Notes: generated by a model not told the origin, from the letters alone. Counted from the first letter of the stretch, positions 51,858-61,307 are shown. The stretch: DNA of 64,000 nt from Roseovarius nitratireducens (GCF_002925845.1 NZ_PDNI01000077.1:1-64000); one strand, 5' to 3'. Made by a program: numbers and translations.

Positions 51858-52529
51858 TTACGTCTCTGAATTGACCGCTCGGGTGACCTTGCCCGCCAGG
51901 TCCTCGGCGATCCGGGCTTCGAGTGCGAGACGCACCCGCGAATTGCGCTGGACACGGCGTTTCAGGGTGGCTGCGTCCCATTCCACAAGACGCGCGCCCG
52001 GGGCCACCCGCACCGTTGCAGAGGCCGGCTTGCCGGTCAGGAAGGCGACCTCGCCGATGAACACCTCCGGGGGAAGGGTGAACTCTTGCGAATTCTTCTC
52101 CGCCCACATGCTGCCCGATTCAATGAAGTAGAGCCTGTCCGGCACCTCGCCTTCTTGCGTCAACGTCTCTGTCGTCTCGACCACCCGCCGCGTGGATGAG
52201 CGCATCAGCGACCGGAACTCGCCCGGCTCCATGCCACCCATCGTGTGGTACAGGTCCATCAGGCTGCCGGGAATGATGAGCTTCGACCGGCTGACCAGAA
52301 GGACCACGAGCCCGTAGAATGTGGCTGTGGCCATGGCGAGGCTTGCGAACGCGGCCTCCCAGAGGGGGGTGGGCAAAACCAGAAGATAGAAAGCGATATA
52401 GATCGCGGAACCCGTGATGAAGGTGACGCGAAGGATGATCTGGTGGCGAAACAGCATGGCCATCGTCTGGACGACCGCACCGAGCAGCACCAATTGCTCG
52501 CCAGAAAACCAGCCGCCCTCCCCGAACAT
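51858..52529 (-). CDS. Popeye-like membrane protein with cyclic-nucleotide-binding domain
   Basis: 223 residues. About three hydrophobic helices (LVLLGAVVQTMAMLF, VTFITGSAIYIAFYLLV, ATATFYGLVVLLV) are followed by a cNMP-binding beta-roll (DRLYFIESGSMWAEKN, FIGEVAFLTGKPASATVRV). GGGAGG is 6 nt before the ATG at 52529. The layout matches Popeye-type proteins; it could respond to cAMP in the membrane. Whether the 10927 cyclase makes its ligand is speculation. Confidence 0.8.
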   Translation of the reverse strand: MFGEGGWFSGEQLVLLGAVVQTMAMLFRHQIILRVTFITGSAIYIAFYLLVLPTPLWEAAFASLAMATATFYGLVVLLVSRSKLIIPGSLMDLYHTMGGMEPGEFRSLMRSSTRRVVETTETLTQEGEVPDRLYFIESGSMWAEKNSQEFTLPPEVFIGEVAFLTGKPASATVRVAPGARLVEWDAATLKRRVQRNSRVRLALEARIAEDLAGKVTRAVNSET

Positions 52530-52796
52530 GATCACCTCCCTCTGCCGCCAACATGCTCCATCTTGCTCACCAAACTGTCGCACCATGGCCTGATCCTGCC
52601 CGCTTAACAAGGGTTTGACGCCGCCTCGGGGCAATCGCCGGTGCACGACTACCGGATGGATCGCGTTGCCGCGCCGGCAGGATGTCCGGGCGCGCATCTC
52701 TTGCCCCACCGGGTAACGATGTGGACGGCCCGGGGGTTTACAATGCGCGGGCGGTCCGCTCATGTATCGGGGACAGTCGGCAAGCCTTGGATATTC

Positions 52797-53765
52797 ATGA
52801 CCACCGCGACCGTTCAGCGCGCGAACCTGACCGGCGCCGCCTATGCCTTGGCGGCGGTTACGTGCTTTTCGGTCAACGATGTGGGGATCAAGTTCCTCTC
52901 GGGCGGTTACGCGCTGCACCAGGTGGTGTTCATCCGGGCGCTGGTGGCGCTCGTGGTGTTCACCTGCCTCGTCATGCCATTCGCGGGCGGGCTCACGGTG
53001 CTGCGCACGCGCCGCCCGGTGATCCACCTCGTGCGCGGGCTGTGCGTGGTGGCGGCCAACATGTGCCTGTTCCTCGGCCTCGCGGCGCTGCCCATCGCGG
53101 ACGCCACGGCGATCTTCTTCGTCTCGCCGCTGGTCATCACGGTATTCTCCGTGGTCTTCCTGCACGAGACCGTGGGGCCGCGCCGCTGGGCTGCGATCGC
53201 GGTGGGATTCGTCGGCGTACTGATCATCGTCAAGCCTGGCACCGCGGCGTTTCAGGCGGCCTCGCTGCTGCCCATCGCAGCGGCGTTTCTCTATGCCACG
53301 CTGCACATGCTTACCCGCCGGATCGGCGGCACGGAAAGCGCCGCGACCATGGCCGCCTATATCCAGATCACCTTCCTCGTCGCCAGCACGCTCATTGGCC
53401 TCGCCATCGGCGACGGGCGGTTCGCCGGGTCAGGCCACCCGTCGCTGGAATTCCTGTTTCGCGGGTGGGAGTGGCCTGCCACGGGCGATTACCCCATCCT
53501 CGCGGTGCTGGGGGTCTCGGGGCTTTTCGGCGGGCTGTTCATCAGCCAGGCCTATCGCCTGTCGGAGGCCGCCTTTGCCGCACCGTTCGAATATGTCGCC
53601 ATGCCGATGGCGATATTCTGGGGCGTGACGGTCTTTGGCACATGGCCGGACGCGACCGCGTGGATCGGCATCGCGCTCATCGTCGGATCGGGTCTCTACC
53701 TGCTGTGGCGCGAGACGGTGCGCGACGCGCAGGTGGCCCGCCGCGCCCCGACCTATCGCCGCTGA
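52797..53765 (+). CDS. DMT-superfamily (EamA) transporter
   Basis: 322 residues with about ten membrane helices in two EamA repeats (GAAYALAAVTCFSVNDVGIK; second half FLYATLHMLTRRIGG, with the conserved SEAAFAAPFEYVAMPMA). Probably an inner-membrane exporter of a small metabolite. The start is uncertain: an ATG at 52743 would add 18 residues; neither has a good ribosome site. The ocd-like gene follows after 16 nt. Confidence 0.82.
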   Translation: MTTATVQRANLTGAAYALAAVTCFSVNDVGIKFLSGGYALHQVVFIRALVALVVFTCLVMPFAGGLTVLRTRRPVIHLVRGLCVVAANMCLFLGLAALPIADATAIFFVSPLVITVFSVVFLHETVGPRRWAAIAVGFVGVLIIVKPGTAAFQAASLLPIAAAFLYATLHMLTRRIGGTESAATMAAYIQITFLVASTLIGLAIGDGRFAGSGHPSLEFLFRGWEWPATGDYPILAVLGVSGLFGGLFISQAYRLSEAAFAAPFEYVAMPMAIFWGVTVFGTWPDATAWIGIALIVGSGLYLLWRETVRDAQVARRAPTYRR

Positions 53766-53781
53766 GCAAAGGAGACACGCC

Positions 53782-54699
53782 ATGCCCCCCACCATCATTC
53801 CCTTCGAAGAGGGCGAGCGCGCGCTCGACTGGCTGAGCCTGTGCGCCGCGTTTCAGGCAGGCCACGACCGCCCCCGCGCCGAGATCGCCGACAGCTTTCT
53901 CTATCGCGGCGACGACACGCTGCTGAACCGGGCCGCATGGATCGACGGACTGGGCCTTGCCGTCAAGTCGGCCACCATCTTTCCGGGCAATGCGGCGCGC
54001 GACCTGCCCACGATCAATGGCGGCGTCAACCTCTATGACGACGCCACCGGCACGCTTGCCGCGATCGTGGATTTCCACCTCGTCACCAAGTGGAAGACCG
54101 CTGGTGACAGCCTCTATGCCGCCACACGGCTGGCGCGGTCCGACAGCCGGCGCATCCTGATCGTCGGCGCGGGCACGGTCGCGCATTCGCTGTGGCAGGC
54201 CTATCGCGCCGCCTTTCCCGACGCGGAGTTCACCGTGTGGAACCGCACCCGCGCGCGCGCCGAGGAGATGGCCGAAACATGCGGCGGCATCGCGGTGGCG
54301 GACGATCTGGAACAGGCCGTGCGCGCCGCCGATATTGTCACCTCGGCCACCATGAGCACCGAGCCGGTCCTCAAGGGCGAGTGGCTGCAACCGGGCCAGC
54401 ATATCGACCTCATCGGTGCCTACCGCCCCGACATGCGCGAGGCCGACGACGAAGCGCTGTGCCGTGCGCGCCTGTTCGTGGACAGCATCGACACCACCGT
54501 GGGCCATATCGGAGAGATCGAAATCCCGCTCTCGGCGGGGACCATCAGCCGCGATGACATCGTTGCCGATTTCTACGATCCGCGCGCGTTTCAGCGCCTC
54601 TCCAATGACGAGATCACGCTGTTCAAGAACGGCGGCGGCGCGCATCTGGACCTGATGACCAGCCGCTACATCCTCGACGCATGGCAATCGGCGCGGTGA
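53782..54699 (+). CDS. Ornithine cyclodeaminase/mu-crystallin family protein
   Basis: 305 residues. The N-terminal substrate part (SATIFPGNAARDLPTINGGV, KWKTAGDSLYAATR) and Rossmann NAD site (ILIVGAGTVAHSLW) fit the OCD/mu-crystallin family, with members that cyclise ornithine, reduce ketimines or act on other imino acids. AAAGGAG precedes the ATG. It overlaps the next gene by 19 nt. Substrate unknown. Confidence 0.85.
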   Translation: MPPTIIPFEEGERALDWLSLCAAFQAGHDRPRAEIADSFLYRGDDTLLNRAAWIDGLGLAVKSATIFPGNAARDLPTINGGVNLYDDATGTLAAIVDFHLVTKWKTAGDSLYAATRLARSDSRRILIVGAGTVAHSLWQAYRAAFPDAEFTVWNRTRARAEEMAETCGGIAVADDLEQAVRAADIVTSATMSTEPVLKGEWLQPGQHIDLIGAYRPDMREADDEALCRARLFVDSIDTTVGHIGEIEIPLSAGTISRDDIVADFYDPRAFQRLSNDEITLFKNGGGAHLDLMTSRYILDAWQSAR

Positions 54700-55601
54700 T
54701 CTGGGTCACGCTGGCGCTCGGGGCGCTGGCGGGGGTCGCGCCGGTTCTGCGCGAGGTGGCCCGACCCCGGATCGACAGGGTGCGGGACAACGCGCCGGGG
54801 GCGTTCGCCACGCTGTCGCGCGGGCGGACGCATTACCGCTGGCACGGGCCGGAGGGCGGGCCGGTGACGGTCTGCGTGCACGGGCTGACCACGCCCTCGT
54901 TCGTCTGGGAGGGGCTGGTGCCGGGGCTTGTCGATGCGGGGCAACGGGTGCTGACCTACGATCTCTATGGGCGCGGCTATTCCGACCGGCCCGGCGGCGC
55001 GCAGGATCGGGATTTCTTCGTGGCGCAACTGGAGGAATTGCTGGCCGATCAAGGGGTTGAAGGGCCGGTGACGCTCGTCGGCTATTCGATGGGCGGGGCC
55101 ATCGCCGCCGCTTTTTCCGCGCGACATCCTGACCGGCTACGCGAGCTGGTGCTGATCGCACCCGCCGGGCTGGGACATGATCTGGGGCCGGTGGCGCGGC
55201 TGGTGGCGCGGGGCGGCGTGGTGGGGCGGTGGCTGATGCTCGCGGTCTTTCCGATGAGCTTTCGCCGGGGCTGCGAGGCCGAGCGAGGGCTGCCCACAAC
55301 GGTGCCGGGGATCGTGGACCGGCAACAGGCGGAACTGCGCTGGCGTGGGTTCATTCCGGCGGTGGCGCGGTCGGTCGCGGGGATACTGGCCGAGGCGCAG
55401 GACGCGACCCACGCCGCGATCGCGCGCAGTGGCGTGCCGGTGCGGGCGGTCTGGGGGGCCGAGGATCGGGTGATCCCGCTGTCGCGAAAGGCACGGCTGG
55501 TGGAGATAAATCCAGATGCATATCAGTATGTTATCGAGGGTGCGGGGCACGGGCTGACCTATACTCATACCGACCGGGTGCTGGCCGTGATCATGGAGTG
55601 A
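54681..55601 (+). CDS. Alpha/beta hydrolase with N-terminal membrane segment
   Basis: 306 residues. An N-terminal hydrophobic helix (AVIWVTLALGALAGVAPV) precedes an alpha/beta fold: oxyanion region VCVHGLTTPSFVW, nucleophile elbow VGYSMGGAIA, acid in VWGAEDRVIPL and catalytic His in EGAGHGLTYTH. Likely an esterase or lipase-like enzyme. Its start is inside the ocd-like gene, so translation is coupled. Confidence 0.85.
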   Translation: MAIGAVIWVTLALGALAGVAPVLREVARPRIDRVRDNAPGAFATLSRGRTHYRWHGPEGGPVTVCVHGLTTPSFVWEGLVPGLVDAGQRVLTYDLYGRGYSDRPGGAQDRDFFVAQLEELLADQGVEGPVTLVGYSMGGAIAAAFSARHPDRLRELVLIAPAGLGHDLGPVARLVARGGVVGRWLMLAVFPMSFRRGCEAERGLPTTVPGIVDRQQAELRWRGFIPAVARSVAGILAEAQDATHAAIARSGVPVRAVWGAEDRVIPLSRKARLVEINPDAYQYVIEGAGHGLTYTHTDRVLAVIME

Positions 55602-55644
55602 CGGGCGGTGGTGCCCGGGCGCGCGTTGGTATATGCCGCGCCCC

Positions 55645-56289
55645 ATGTCCGATTATCACCCGCCCGACACGCCACTCGACATCCTGCACGACGACCACGA
55701 ATTGCTCGTCGTCAACAAGCCCGCGGGCCTGCTCAGCGTGCCGGGCAAGGGCGCGGATCTCGCCGATTGCCTGCTCTCACGGGTGCAGGAGGTGTTTCCC
55801 ACCGCGCTCTTGGTGCACCGGCTGGACCGGGACACATCGGGCGTGATGGTCTTTGGCCTGAGCCCCCATGCGCAGCGGCACCTGGGGCTGCAATTCGAGA
55901 AGCGTCAGGTGAAGAAAACCTATGTGGCACGGGTACTTGGGCAATTGTCGCCCAAGACGGGCACGGTCGATCTGCCCATCGCCGTGGACTGGCCCAACCG
56001 CCCCCGCCAGAAGGTGTGCCACGAGACGGGGCGGGGGGCGGTGACGGAGTGGCGGGTGCTGCGGCAGGGGGACGGCGAGAGCCGGGTGCGGCTGATGCCG
56101 CGGACGGGGCGCAGCCATCAGTTGCGCGTGCACATGCTGAGCCTGGGGCACCCGATCCTGGGCGATCCGCTCTATGCCACGGGAAAGGCGCGGGATTATC
56201 CGCGGCTGATGCTGCATTCCGAGGAGTTGCGGCTGCGCCATCCGGATGGCGGGGCGGGGGTAAAGTTCCGCGCAAAGGCGCCGTTCTGA
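55645..56289 (+). CDS. RluA-family pseudouridine synthase
   Basis: 214 residues without an S4 domain. The catalytic motif LVHRLDRDTSGVMVFGL includes the active Asp; ILHDDHELLVVNKPAGLLSV and the late TGRSHQLRVHML, HPILGDPLYA are family blocks. The short form suits RluA/TruC-type enzymes that modify tRNA or 23S rRNA. An ATG four codons upstream is a possible start. Confidence 0.9.
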   Translation: MSDYHPPDTPLDILHDDHELLVVNKPAGLLSVPGKGADLADCLLSRVQEVFPTALLVHRLDRDTSGVMVFGLSPHAQRHLGLQFEKRQVKKTYVARVLGQLSPKTGTVDLPIAVDWPNRPRQKVCHETGRGAVTEWRVLRQGDGESRVRLMPRTGRSHQLRVHMLSLGHPILGDPLYATGKARDYPRLMLHSEELRLRHPDGGAGVKFRAKAPF

Positions 56290-56315
56290 GGCCGTGAAAC
56301 CGGGGGCTGTACCCT

Positions 56316-56348
56316 GTCGGTATTTCGTCGGTATTGCGTCGGTGCCGC
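56316..56348. repeat. Three tandem 11-nt repeats
   Basis: GTCGGTATTTC, GTCGGTATTGC and GTCGGTGCCGC follow one another exactly in the 95-nt gap between convergent rluA-type and kinase-like genes. Confidence 0.5.
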
Positions 56349-56384
56349 CGGGGAAAGACCGCCGAGGCACTCGCCCGCCGCAAG

Positions 56385-57431
56385 CTATCGCTTCAGCACA
56401 CGGTCCGTGAGGTTCAGCCGCCCCGCGATGATCGGGCGCAGGGTCTCTGCGAGGTCGGGCTCGCGCGCCATCATCTCGGCCAACTCGTCCAGCCGATTGG
56501 TGGCGATCAGGTTGAGCGCGTCGAGGCGCGGGGTGCCGTCGGCGTGCCGGGGCAGCGCGGTCACCGGCTGAACCAGTTCGGGTTGTGGCGCGGGGGCGAG
56601 GCGGCGGAGGGCGGCGGCGTCAAGCCCGGTCTCGACAAAGGCGTAGAGCCCCACCCCGTGCGCGGGCAGCGCATAGGTGCACAGCGCCACCTCGCGCACG
56701 TCCGCGTCGGCCATGAGCGCCGCGCGCAAGCCGGGGCCGTCACGGTCCACCCGGTCCTCGGTGCCCTCGCCGTCGGACCAGTGCATCAGCCGCCTTGTGA
56801 CAAGATTGTAGGCCCGTTTGCCGGTCGCCATCCAGACCCGTGAAGGCCATGCCTTTTGCGCGAGCATCCGGTATTCGGACGGCGTGAGCAGGCCGGGGGC
56901 GTAGGCGCGCTTTTGCTTGAGCAGGTGGCGCAGGTCCTCGCGCGCCATGAGGCGAAAGAGCGGCCCGTGCCGGGGGTGGAGCGAGGCAAGCTGAAAGTCG
57001 ATCACCGCCGCGCGGCCCTCGGGTGTCATCAGCCAGTTCTGCGGCTTGGCGATGTCGTTATGGGTGACACCCCGGCGCCGCATCTCGCGCAGGAGGCGGC
57101 GGGCGTCGCGATACCACGCGGCGTCGGCGGGCCGGGCGAGGTGCAGCGGCGTGCCGCGTGTCCAGCTTCTGAGCAGCCCGGTACGATCGGCGCGGATGAG
57201 CAGCGGGCAGCCTTCGATCCCTGCCACCGCGCGGAGCGCGCTCGCCTCCTTGCGCGCCAGCCACCATGCGACGGGGCGCGCCCAAAACGGCACGCCGTCG
57301 AGCTTGCGCAGCACGACCGGGAAATCCGCCACCCCGTCGAGATGGCCCGACACCGTCTCGGAGAAAACATCGCGCTTGTGCACGGTCTCTGGCAGGAAGC
57401 GCGCGGCGGAGAGGTCTGGCGAAGGCGTCAT
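56385..57431 (-). CDS. Kinase-like protein with AMP-binding_C-like tail
   Basis: 348 residues. A compact protein-kinase-like/Kdo-kinase-like domain has the catalytic loop GVTHNDIAKPQNW (HND at 124-126, Asn132) and the metal Asp in AVIDFQLAS (145). Residues of about 240-312 (DVREVALCTYALP...GLYAFVET...TALPRHADGTPRLD) look like the C-terminal lid domain of acyl-adenylating enzymes, including its LPR-x-GT hairpin, but no adenylation core is present. It follows the fucosyltransferase gene by 48 nt, so a role in modifying a surface glycan or lipid A core is possible. The start at 57431 is preferred; a GTG at 57476 is in frame. Confidence 0.72.
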   Translation of the reverse strand: MTPSPDLSAARFLPETVHKRDVFSETVSGHLDGVADFPVVLRKLDGVPFWARPVAWWLARKEASALRAVAGIEGCPLLIRADRTGLLRSWTRGTPLHLARPADAAWYRDARRLLREMRRRGVTHNDIAKPQNWLMTPEGRAAVIDFQLASLHPRHGPLFRLMAREDLRHLLKQKRAYAPGLLTPSEYRMLAQKAWPSRVWMATGKRAYNLVTRRLMHWSDGEGTEDRVDRDGPGLRAALMADADVREVALCTYALPAHGVGLYAFVETGLDAAALRRLAPAPQPELVQPVTALPRHADGTPRLDALNLIATNRLDELAEMMAREPDLAETLRPIIAGRLNLTDRVLKR

Positions 57432-57479
57432 GGCGCCGGGTCTAGTTGGTTTCGCGCGCCGGGGAAAGCCCCGCACGCA

Positions 57480-58322
57480 TCAGAGCCGTGCCCAGCAATC
57501 GGGGATCAGGTCCGGATTCGACAGCTTGGTCGTGCCGAACCAGGTGGCCGGTGCGATCACCCGCTTGTCCGGCCCCGGATCGAGCCACGCCCCCCACCAC
57601 GAAAAGGTGGAATTGGCGATGACGTGATGCGCGCAGCGCGACATCAGGTGCATGTCGAACGCGCCGCGCGTCTCGTCGTTGATGTCCACCACCACCTGTT
57701 CGGCCCCGAGGTCGAGGTTGTCGCGCGCCCAGTCGGGATCGTTGGAAAAGACGAAGCAGGTGAGCGGGGTTCCGAGATCGCCGGTCAGCCGGTCGATGGC
57801 CTGCCGGTAATAATCCGGCGGGCAGGCGGCGTAGCTGCCCGAGGCGAGGTAATCGCCGCGCCGGACGTGCATCGAGACGGCACAGGGTGCGGCGTCGATC
57901 CGCGCCGCCATGTCGGCATTGGCGGGGTCGAGCGGGGTGGTGAAGGCAAGGTCGTCGCGCAGCCGGTCGGCGATGGCGGCGAAAAAGCGTTCGGACTGCC
58001 AGTAACCGTGCAGGTAGGTGCCGTCGGGCAGGTCGAAGAAATCCGGATCAAAGCCGAGCCCGCGCTCGCGGTGAAAGCGCGGATCGCGCCCGAAGAGCCG
58101 CCAGAACCCGTAGCGCAGCAGCCCGTCGGATTTGGCAGGTGGCAAGGGGACGTCGGAGAGGTAACGGGCCTGCGCGAAATGACCCATTCCGCAGGCCCTG
58201 GCGTTGCCGAGATAACGGGGATCTAGCGCCAGCCCGCAGCCAAGATGGTCGGCGAGCGCGCGCCCGGCGGCATACTGGAAAAGCTGGTTGCCCAAGCCCC
58301 CGAACAACCGCGCCACGATCAT
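57480..58322 (-). CDS. Alpha-1,2-fucosyltransferase (GT11)
   Basis: 280 residues. The GT11 hallmarks are MIVARLFGGLGNQLFQYAAG at the start, the GDP-sugar motif VSMHVRRGDYL, and NSTFSWWGAWL near the end. It adds fucose in alpha-1,2 linkage to galactose of a surface polysaccharide. Start overlaps the GT25 stop as ATGA. The product is probably the O-antigen or capsule. Confidence 0.92.
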   Translation of the reverse strand: MIVARLFGGLGNQLFQYAAGRALADHLGCGLALDPRYLGNARACGMGHFAQARYLSDVPLPPAKSDGLLRYGFWRLFGRDPRFHRERGLGFDPDFFDLPDGTYLHGYWQSERFFAAIADRLRDDLAFTTPLDPANADMAARIDAAPCAVSMHVRRGDYLASGSYAACPPDYYRQAIDRLTGDLGTPLTCFVFSNDPDWARDNLDLGAEQVVVDINDETRGAFDMHLMSRCAHHVIANSTFSWWGAWLDPGPDKRVIAPATWFGTTKLSNPDLIPDCWARL

Positions 58323-59074
58323 GCAAGGCCGCCCTGCGCCGGGGCGGGGCTGTGCCGCGACGCCTGCATCACCGCCCAGCGATAGCGCAGCCGCGCCCAT
58401 TCCCGTCCGACCTGTTCGAACGGCGTGCGCACGCCACCCTGTATGGTCGAGCCATCGAGCCGGTCGGCGATATCGGTGATGCCCGAAGGGTAGATCGCGG
58501 CAGGACGTATCCTGGTGTGCCAATGGCTCTGAACAAAGGTATCCACGGGCCGGTCGAACGCCTCGGAGAGATGCAGGAGCCGCTCGGCGGCCGCCCGGCT
58601 CACCATCTGCGCGGTGGTGCGCAGCCCGGCCATGCGTGGCACCGAAAGCGTCGCCGGGCCATTGGTGTCCACCACGGTGGCCGGGCCATGCGACGGGCGC
58701 GTCTGGAATTGTATATAGCCCAGTTCGGCCACATGATCGCGCGCCAGCGCCAGCGCGGCGGCATAGGGCTCGGGTGCGATCTCGGCGTCGTCCTCGATGA
58801 TGAACGCGTGATCGAGATCACGGCGCACGATCTCGGCCCATATCTGCCGGTGGCTGAGAAAGCAGCCGATCTCTCCGGTCTTGAGCCCGAACGGGTAGAC
58901 GGGTGCGAAGAGCCGCGCGCCGACACAGGCCGCGAGGTCGGTCGAGGACATGGCGCGCCCGTCCACGGCGGCCCAGACCTCACCCGTCATTCCGCAGCCC
59001 GCGAGCAGCGCCTGCGCGTTCTCGCGACGCGCCGAGGCGCGCACGAGATGGAGGACAAAGGCGTGCTCGCTCAC
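58319..59074 (-). CDS. Glycosyltransferase family 25
   Basis: 251 residues with the GT25 motifs GEIGCFLSHRQIW and FIIEDDAEIAPE. Members are lipooligosaccharide galactosyl- or glucosyltransferases acting at the inner membrane. It lies 4 nt after the aldehyde dehydrogenase gene's stop and is coupled to the fucosyltransferase gene, forming a GT25-GT11-kinase operon. Confidence 0.87.
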   Translation of the reverse strand: MSEHAFVLHLVRASARRENAQALLAGCGMTGEVWAAVDGRAMSSTDLAACVGARLFAPVYPFGLKTGEIGCFLSHRQIWAEIVRRDLDHAFIIEDDAEIAPEPYAAALALARDHVAELGYIQFQTRPSHGPATVVDTNGPATLSVPRMAGLRTTAQMVSRAAAERLLHLSEAFDRPVDTFVQSHWHTRIRPAAIYPSGITDIADRLDGSTIQGGVRTPFEQVGREWARLRYRWAVMQASRHSPAPAQGGLA

Positions 59075-59078
59075 CGTC

Positions 59079-60521
59079 TCAGACGCCGGGCGTCCAGCCC
59101 GACACGGCCTTGACCTCGAGGAAATCCTCGATGCCCCATTTGCCGCCTTCGCGCCCGTGGCCCGACTGCTTCATTCCTCCGAAAGGTGCGCCGGCACCGC
59201 GCGACTTGCCATTCATCTCGACCATGCCGGAGCGCAAGGCACGCGCAAGCCGGTTGGCGCGCGCCGGATCGCCGGTCTGGACATAGTTGGTCAGGCCATA
59301 GGGCGTGTCATTGGCGATCGCGATGCCCTCTTCCTCGGTGTCGAAGGGGATGATCGACAGGACCGGGCCAAAGATTTCCTCCTGCGCGATGGTCATGTCG
59401 TTGGTCACGTCGGCAAAGACGGTGGGGCGCACGTAGAACCCCTTGTTGAAGCCCTCGGGCCGCCCGGTGCCGCCCGCCACCAGCCGCGCGCCCTCGTCGA
59501 TGCCGGTCTGAATCAGATCCTGCACCTTCTGGAACTGCGTGGCGTTGACCACCGGTCCGATGTGGCGGCCCGGCTCGGACGCGGGGCCGACCTTTAGCGA
59601 CCCGGCGATGGCTGCGGCCTCTTGCACGGTGCGGTCGTAGCGGTCGCGCTGTACCAGCATGCGCGTGGGGGCGTTGCAGGACTGGCCGGTGTTGTTCATG
59701 CAGTGCAGCACGCCGCGCTTGACCGCCTTTTCATCGGCATCGTCGAAGATCAGGTTGGCGCCCTTGCCGCCCAGTTCCAGGCTGACACGCTTGAGCGTGT
59801 CGGCGGCGGATCTGGAGATGAGCCGCCCGGCGCGCGCCGAGCCGGTGAAGGAGATCATATCGACGTCCGCGTGCGCCGAGAGCTGGCTGCCCACCCCCGC
59901 GCCGTCGCCGTTGACGAGGTTGAACACGCCCCTGGGCAGGCCCGCCGCGTCGATGATCTCGGCGAAGATCAGGGCGTCGAGCGGGGACTCTTCGGAAGGT
60001 TTGAGCACCATCGTGCAGCCCGCCACCAACGCGGCGATCACCTTGAGCGTGATCTGGTTCATCGGCCAGTTCCAGGGCGTGATCATGCCCACGACGCCCA
60101 CCGGCTCGTGGATGATGCGGTCGTTCGGGGCGTGGTCGCCCAAGGGCGCGTCAAAGGCGAATTCGCGCGCGGCCTTGAGGAAATTGGCGGTGTGCCAGCT
60201 TCCGGCAGGCACCTGGCTGGAGCGGGCCATGTCGATGGGCGCGCCCATTTCCATGCTGATCGCCTGTGCAAGGTCCTCGGCGCGGGTCTCGTAGATCTCG
60301 AGGATCTTCTCGACATGGGCGATGCGCTCGGCGGGCGGGGTGGCCATCCATGCCGGAAAGGCGGCGCGCGCAGCGGCGACGGCAGCGTCTGTATCGGCCT
60401 GTCCGCCAAGCGCGATCACCGCGCAGGGTTCTTCGGTCGAGGGGTCGATTACCGGGTGATCGCGGCCCTCGCGCGCCTCCACCCATGCCCCGTCGATATA
60501 GAACTGGCGTTTCTCGATCAT
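59079..60521 (-). CDS. Aldehyde dehydrogenase family protein
   Basis: 480 residues, complete. Catalytic Cys in NNTGQSCNAPTRM, general-base Glu in LELGGKGANLIF, and cofactor motifs ITPWNWPMNQ, KPSEESPLDA and FTGSARAG. Similar to the broad ALDH group containing 3-succinoylsemialdehyde-pyridine and related enzymes. GGAGG lies 6 nt before the ATG at 60521. The GT25 gene starts 4 nt after its stop, though its function appears unrelated to glycan assembly. Confidence 0.92.
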   Translation of the reverse strand: MIEKRQFYIDGAWVEAREGRDHPVIDPSTEEPCAVIALGGQADTDAAVAAARAAFPAWMATPPAERIAHVEKILEIYETRAEDLAQAISMEMGAPIDMARSSQVPAGSWHTANFLKAAREFAFDAPLGDHAPNDRIIHEPVGVVGMITPWNWPMNQITLKVIAALVAGCTMVLKPSEESPLDALIFAEIIDAAGLPRGVFNLVNGDGAGVGSQLSAHADVDMISFTGSARAGRLISRSAADTLKRVSLELGGKGANLIFDDADEKAVKRGVLHCMNNTGQSCNAPTRMLVQRDRYDRTVQEAAAIAGSLKVGPASEPGRHIGPVVNATQFQKVQDLIQTGIDEGARLVAGGTGRPEGFNKGFYVRPTVFADVTNDMTIAQEEIFGPVLSIIPFDTEEEGIAIANDTPYGLTNYVQTGDPARANRLARALRSGMVEMNGKSRGAGAPFGGMKQSGHGREGGKWGIEDFLEVKAVSGWTPGV

Positions 60522-60653
60522 GGTTGACCTCCGTGAATTTAACGACACTCTGTCAGGGCCACCGGCGGGCTACAAGCCCGTATCGACCGGGTTGGGCGGC
60601 GTTTGATCAGACCCCGCCATACGCCGCCGCGAAGATCACGAAAGGAGATCACC

Positions 60654-61307
60654 ATGAGTTTGCGCATCAACGATACCATCCCCGACCTCACCGTCGAGAC
60701 CGATCTCGGCCGCTTTTCACTGCATGACTGGATCGGCGATGACTGGGCGATCCTGTTCTCGCATCCCAAGGACTTTACGCCCGTTTGCACCACCGAGTTC
60801 GGCGCTGTCGCGCAGCTTGCCGACGAGTGGGAGAAACGCGGCTGCAAGGTGATCGGCGTCTCGGTGGACAGCGCCGAGGACCATCGCAAGTGGAAGGCCG
60901 ATATCGAGAAGGTCGGACGCGCAGCACCGGAATTCCCGATCATCGCCGATGCCGGGCTGGAGGTATCCAAGGCGTTCGGGATGCTGCCCGCCGAGGCCTA
61001 TCTGCCCGAGGGGCGCACCCCCGCCGACAGCGCCACGGTGCGCAGCGTGTTCATCATCGCACCGGACAAGCAGGTAAAGCTGATGATGACCTACCCGATG
61101 ACCGTGGGCCGCAATTTCGCCGAGGTGCTGCGCGCGCTGGACGCGCTTCAGACCACGGTGAAGCATGGTGTGGCCACGCCTGCCGACTGGACCGTCGGGC
61201 AGGACGTGATCGTGCCACCCTCGGTCGATGACGCGGCGGCGCGGGAGAAATTCGGCGATTTCGATGCCGATCTGCCCTATCTGCGGCGGGTGAAACTGCC
61301 GGGCTGA
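60654..61307 (+). CDS. 1-Cys peroxiredoxin (Prx6 type)
   Basis: 217 residues: peroxidatic Cys in HPKDFTPVCTTEFG, the Prx6-type Arg in SATVRSVFII, and a C-terminal extension with a VIVPPSVDD segment. There is no second conserved Cys in the usual resolving position, so it is the 1-Cys class and removes peroxides using an external thiol. AAAGGAG precedes the ATG. Confidence 0.93.
   Translation: MSLRINDTIPDLTVETDLGRFSLHDWIGDDWAILFSHPKDFTPVCTTEFGAVAQLADEWEKRGCKVIGVSVDSAEDHRKWKADIEKVGRAAPEFPIIADAGLEVSKAFGMLPAEAYLPEGRTPADSATVRSVFIIAPDKQVKLMMTYPMTVGRNFAEVLRALDALQTTVKHGVATPADWTVGQDVIVPPSVDDAAAREKFGDFDADLPYLRRVKLPG

Noticed and set aside
52530-53306. N-terminal extension of the Popeye-like gene back to 53306
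   Set aside because: The extension is antisense to the EamA transporter and is charged low-complexity. The ATG at 52529 has a strong ribosome site.
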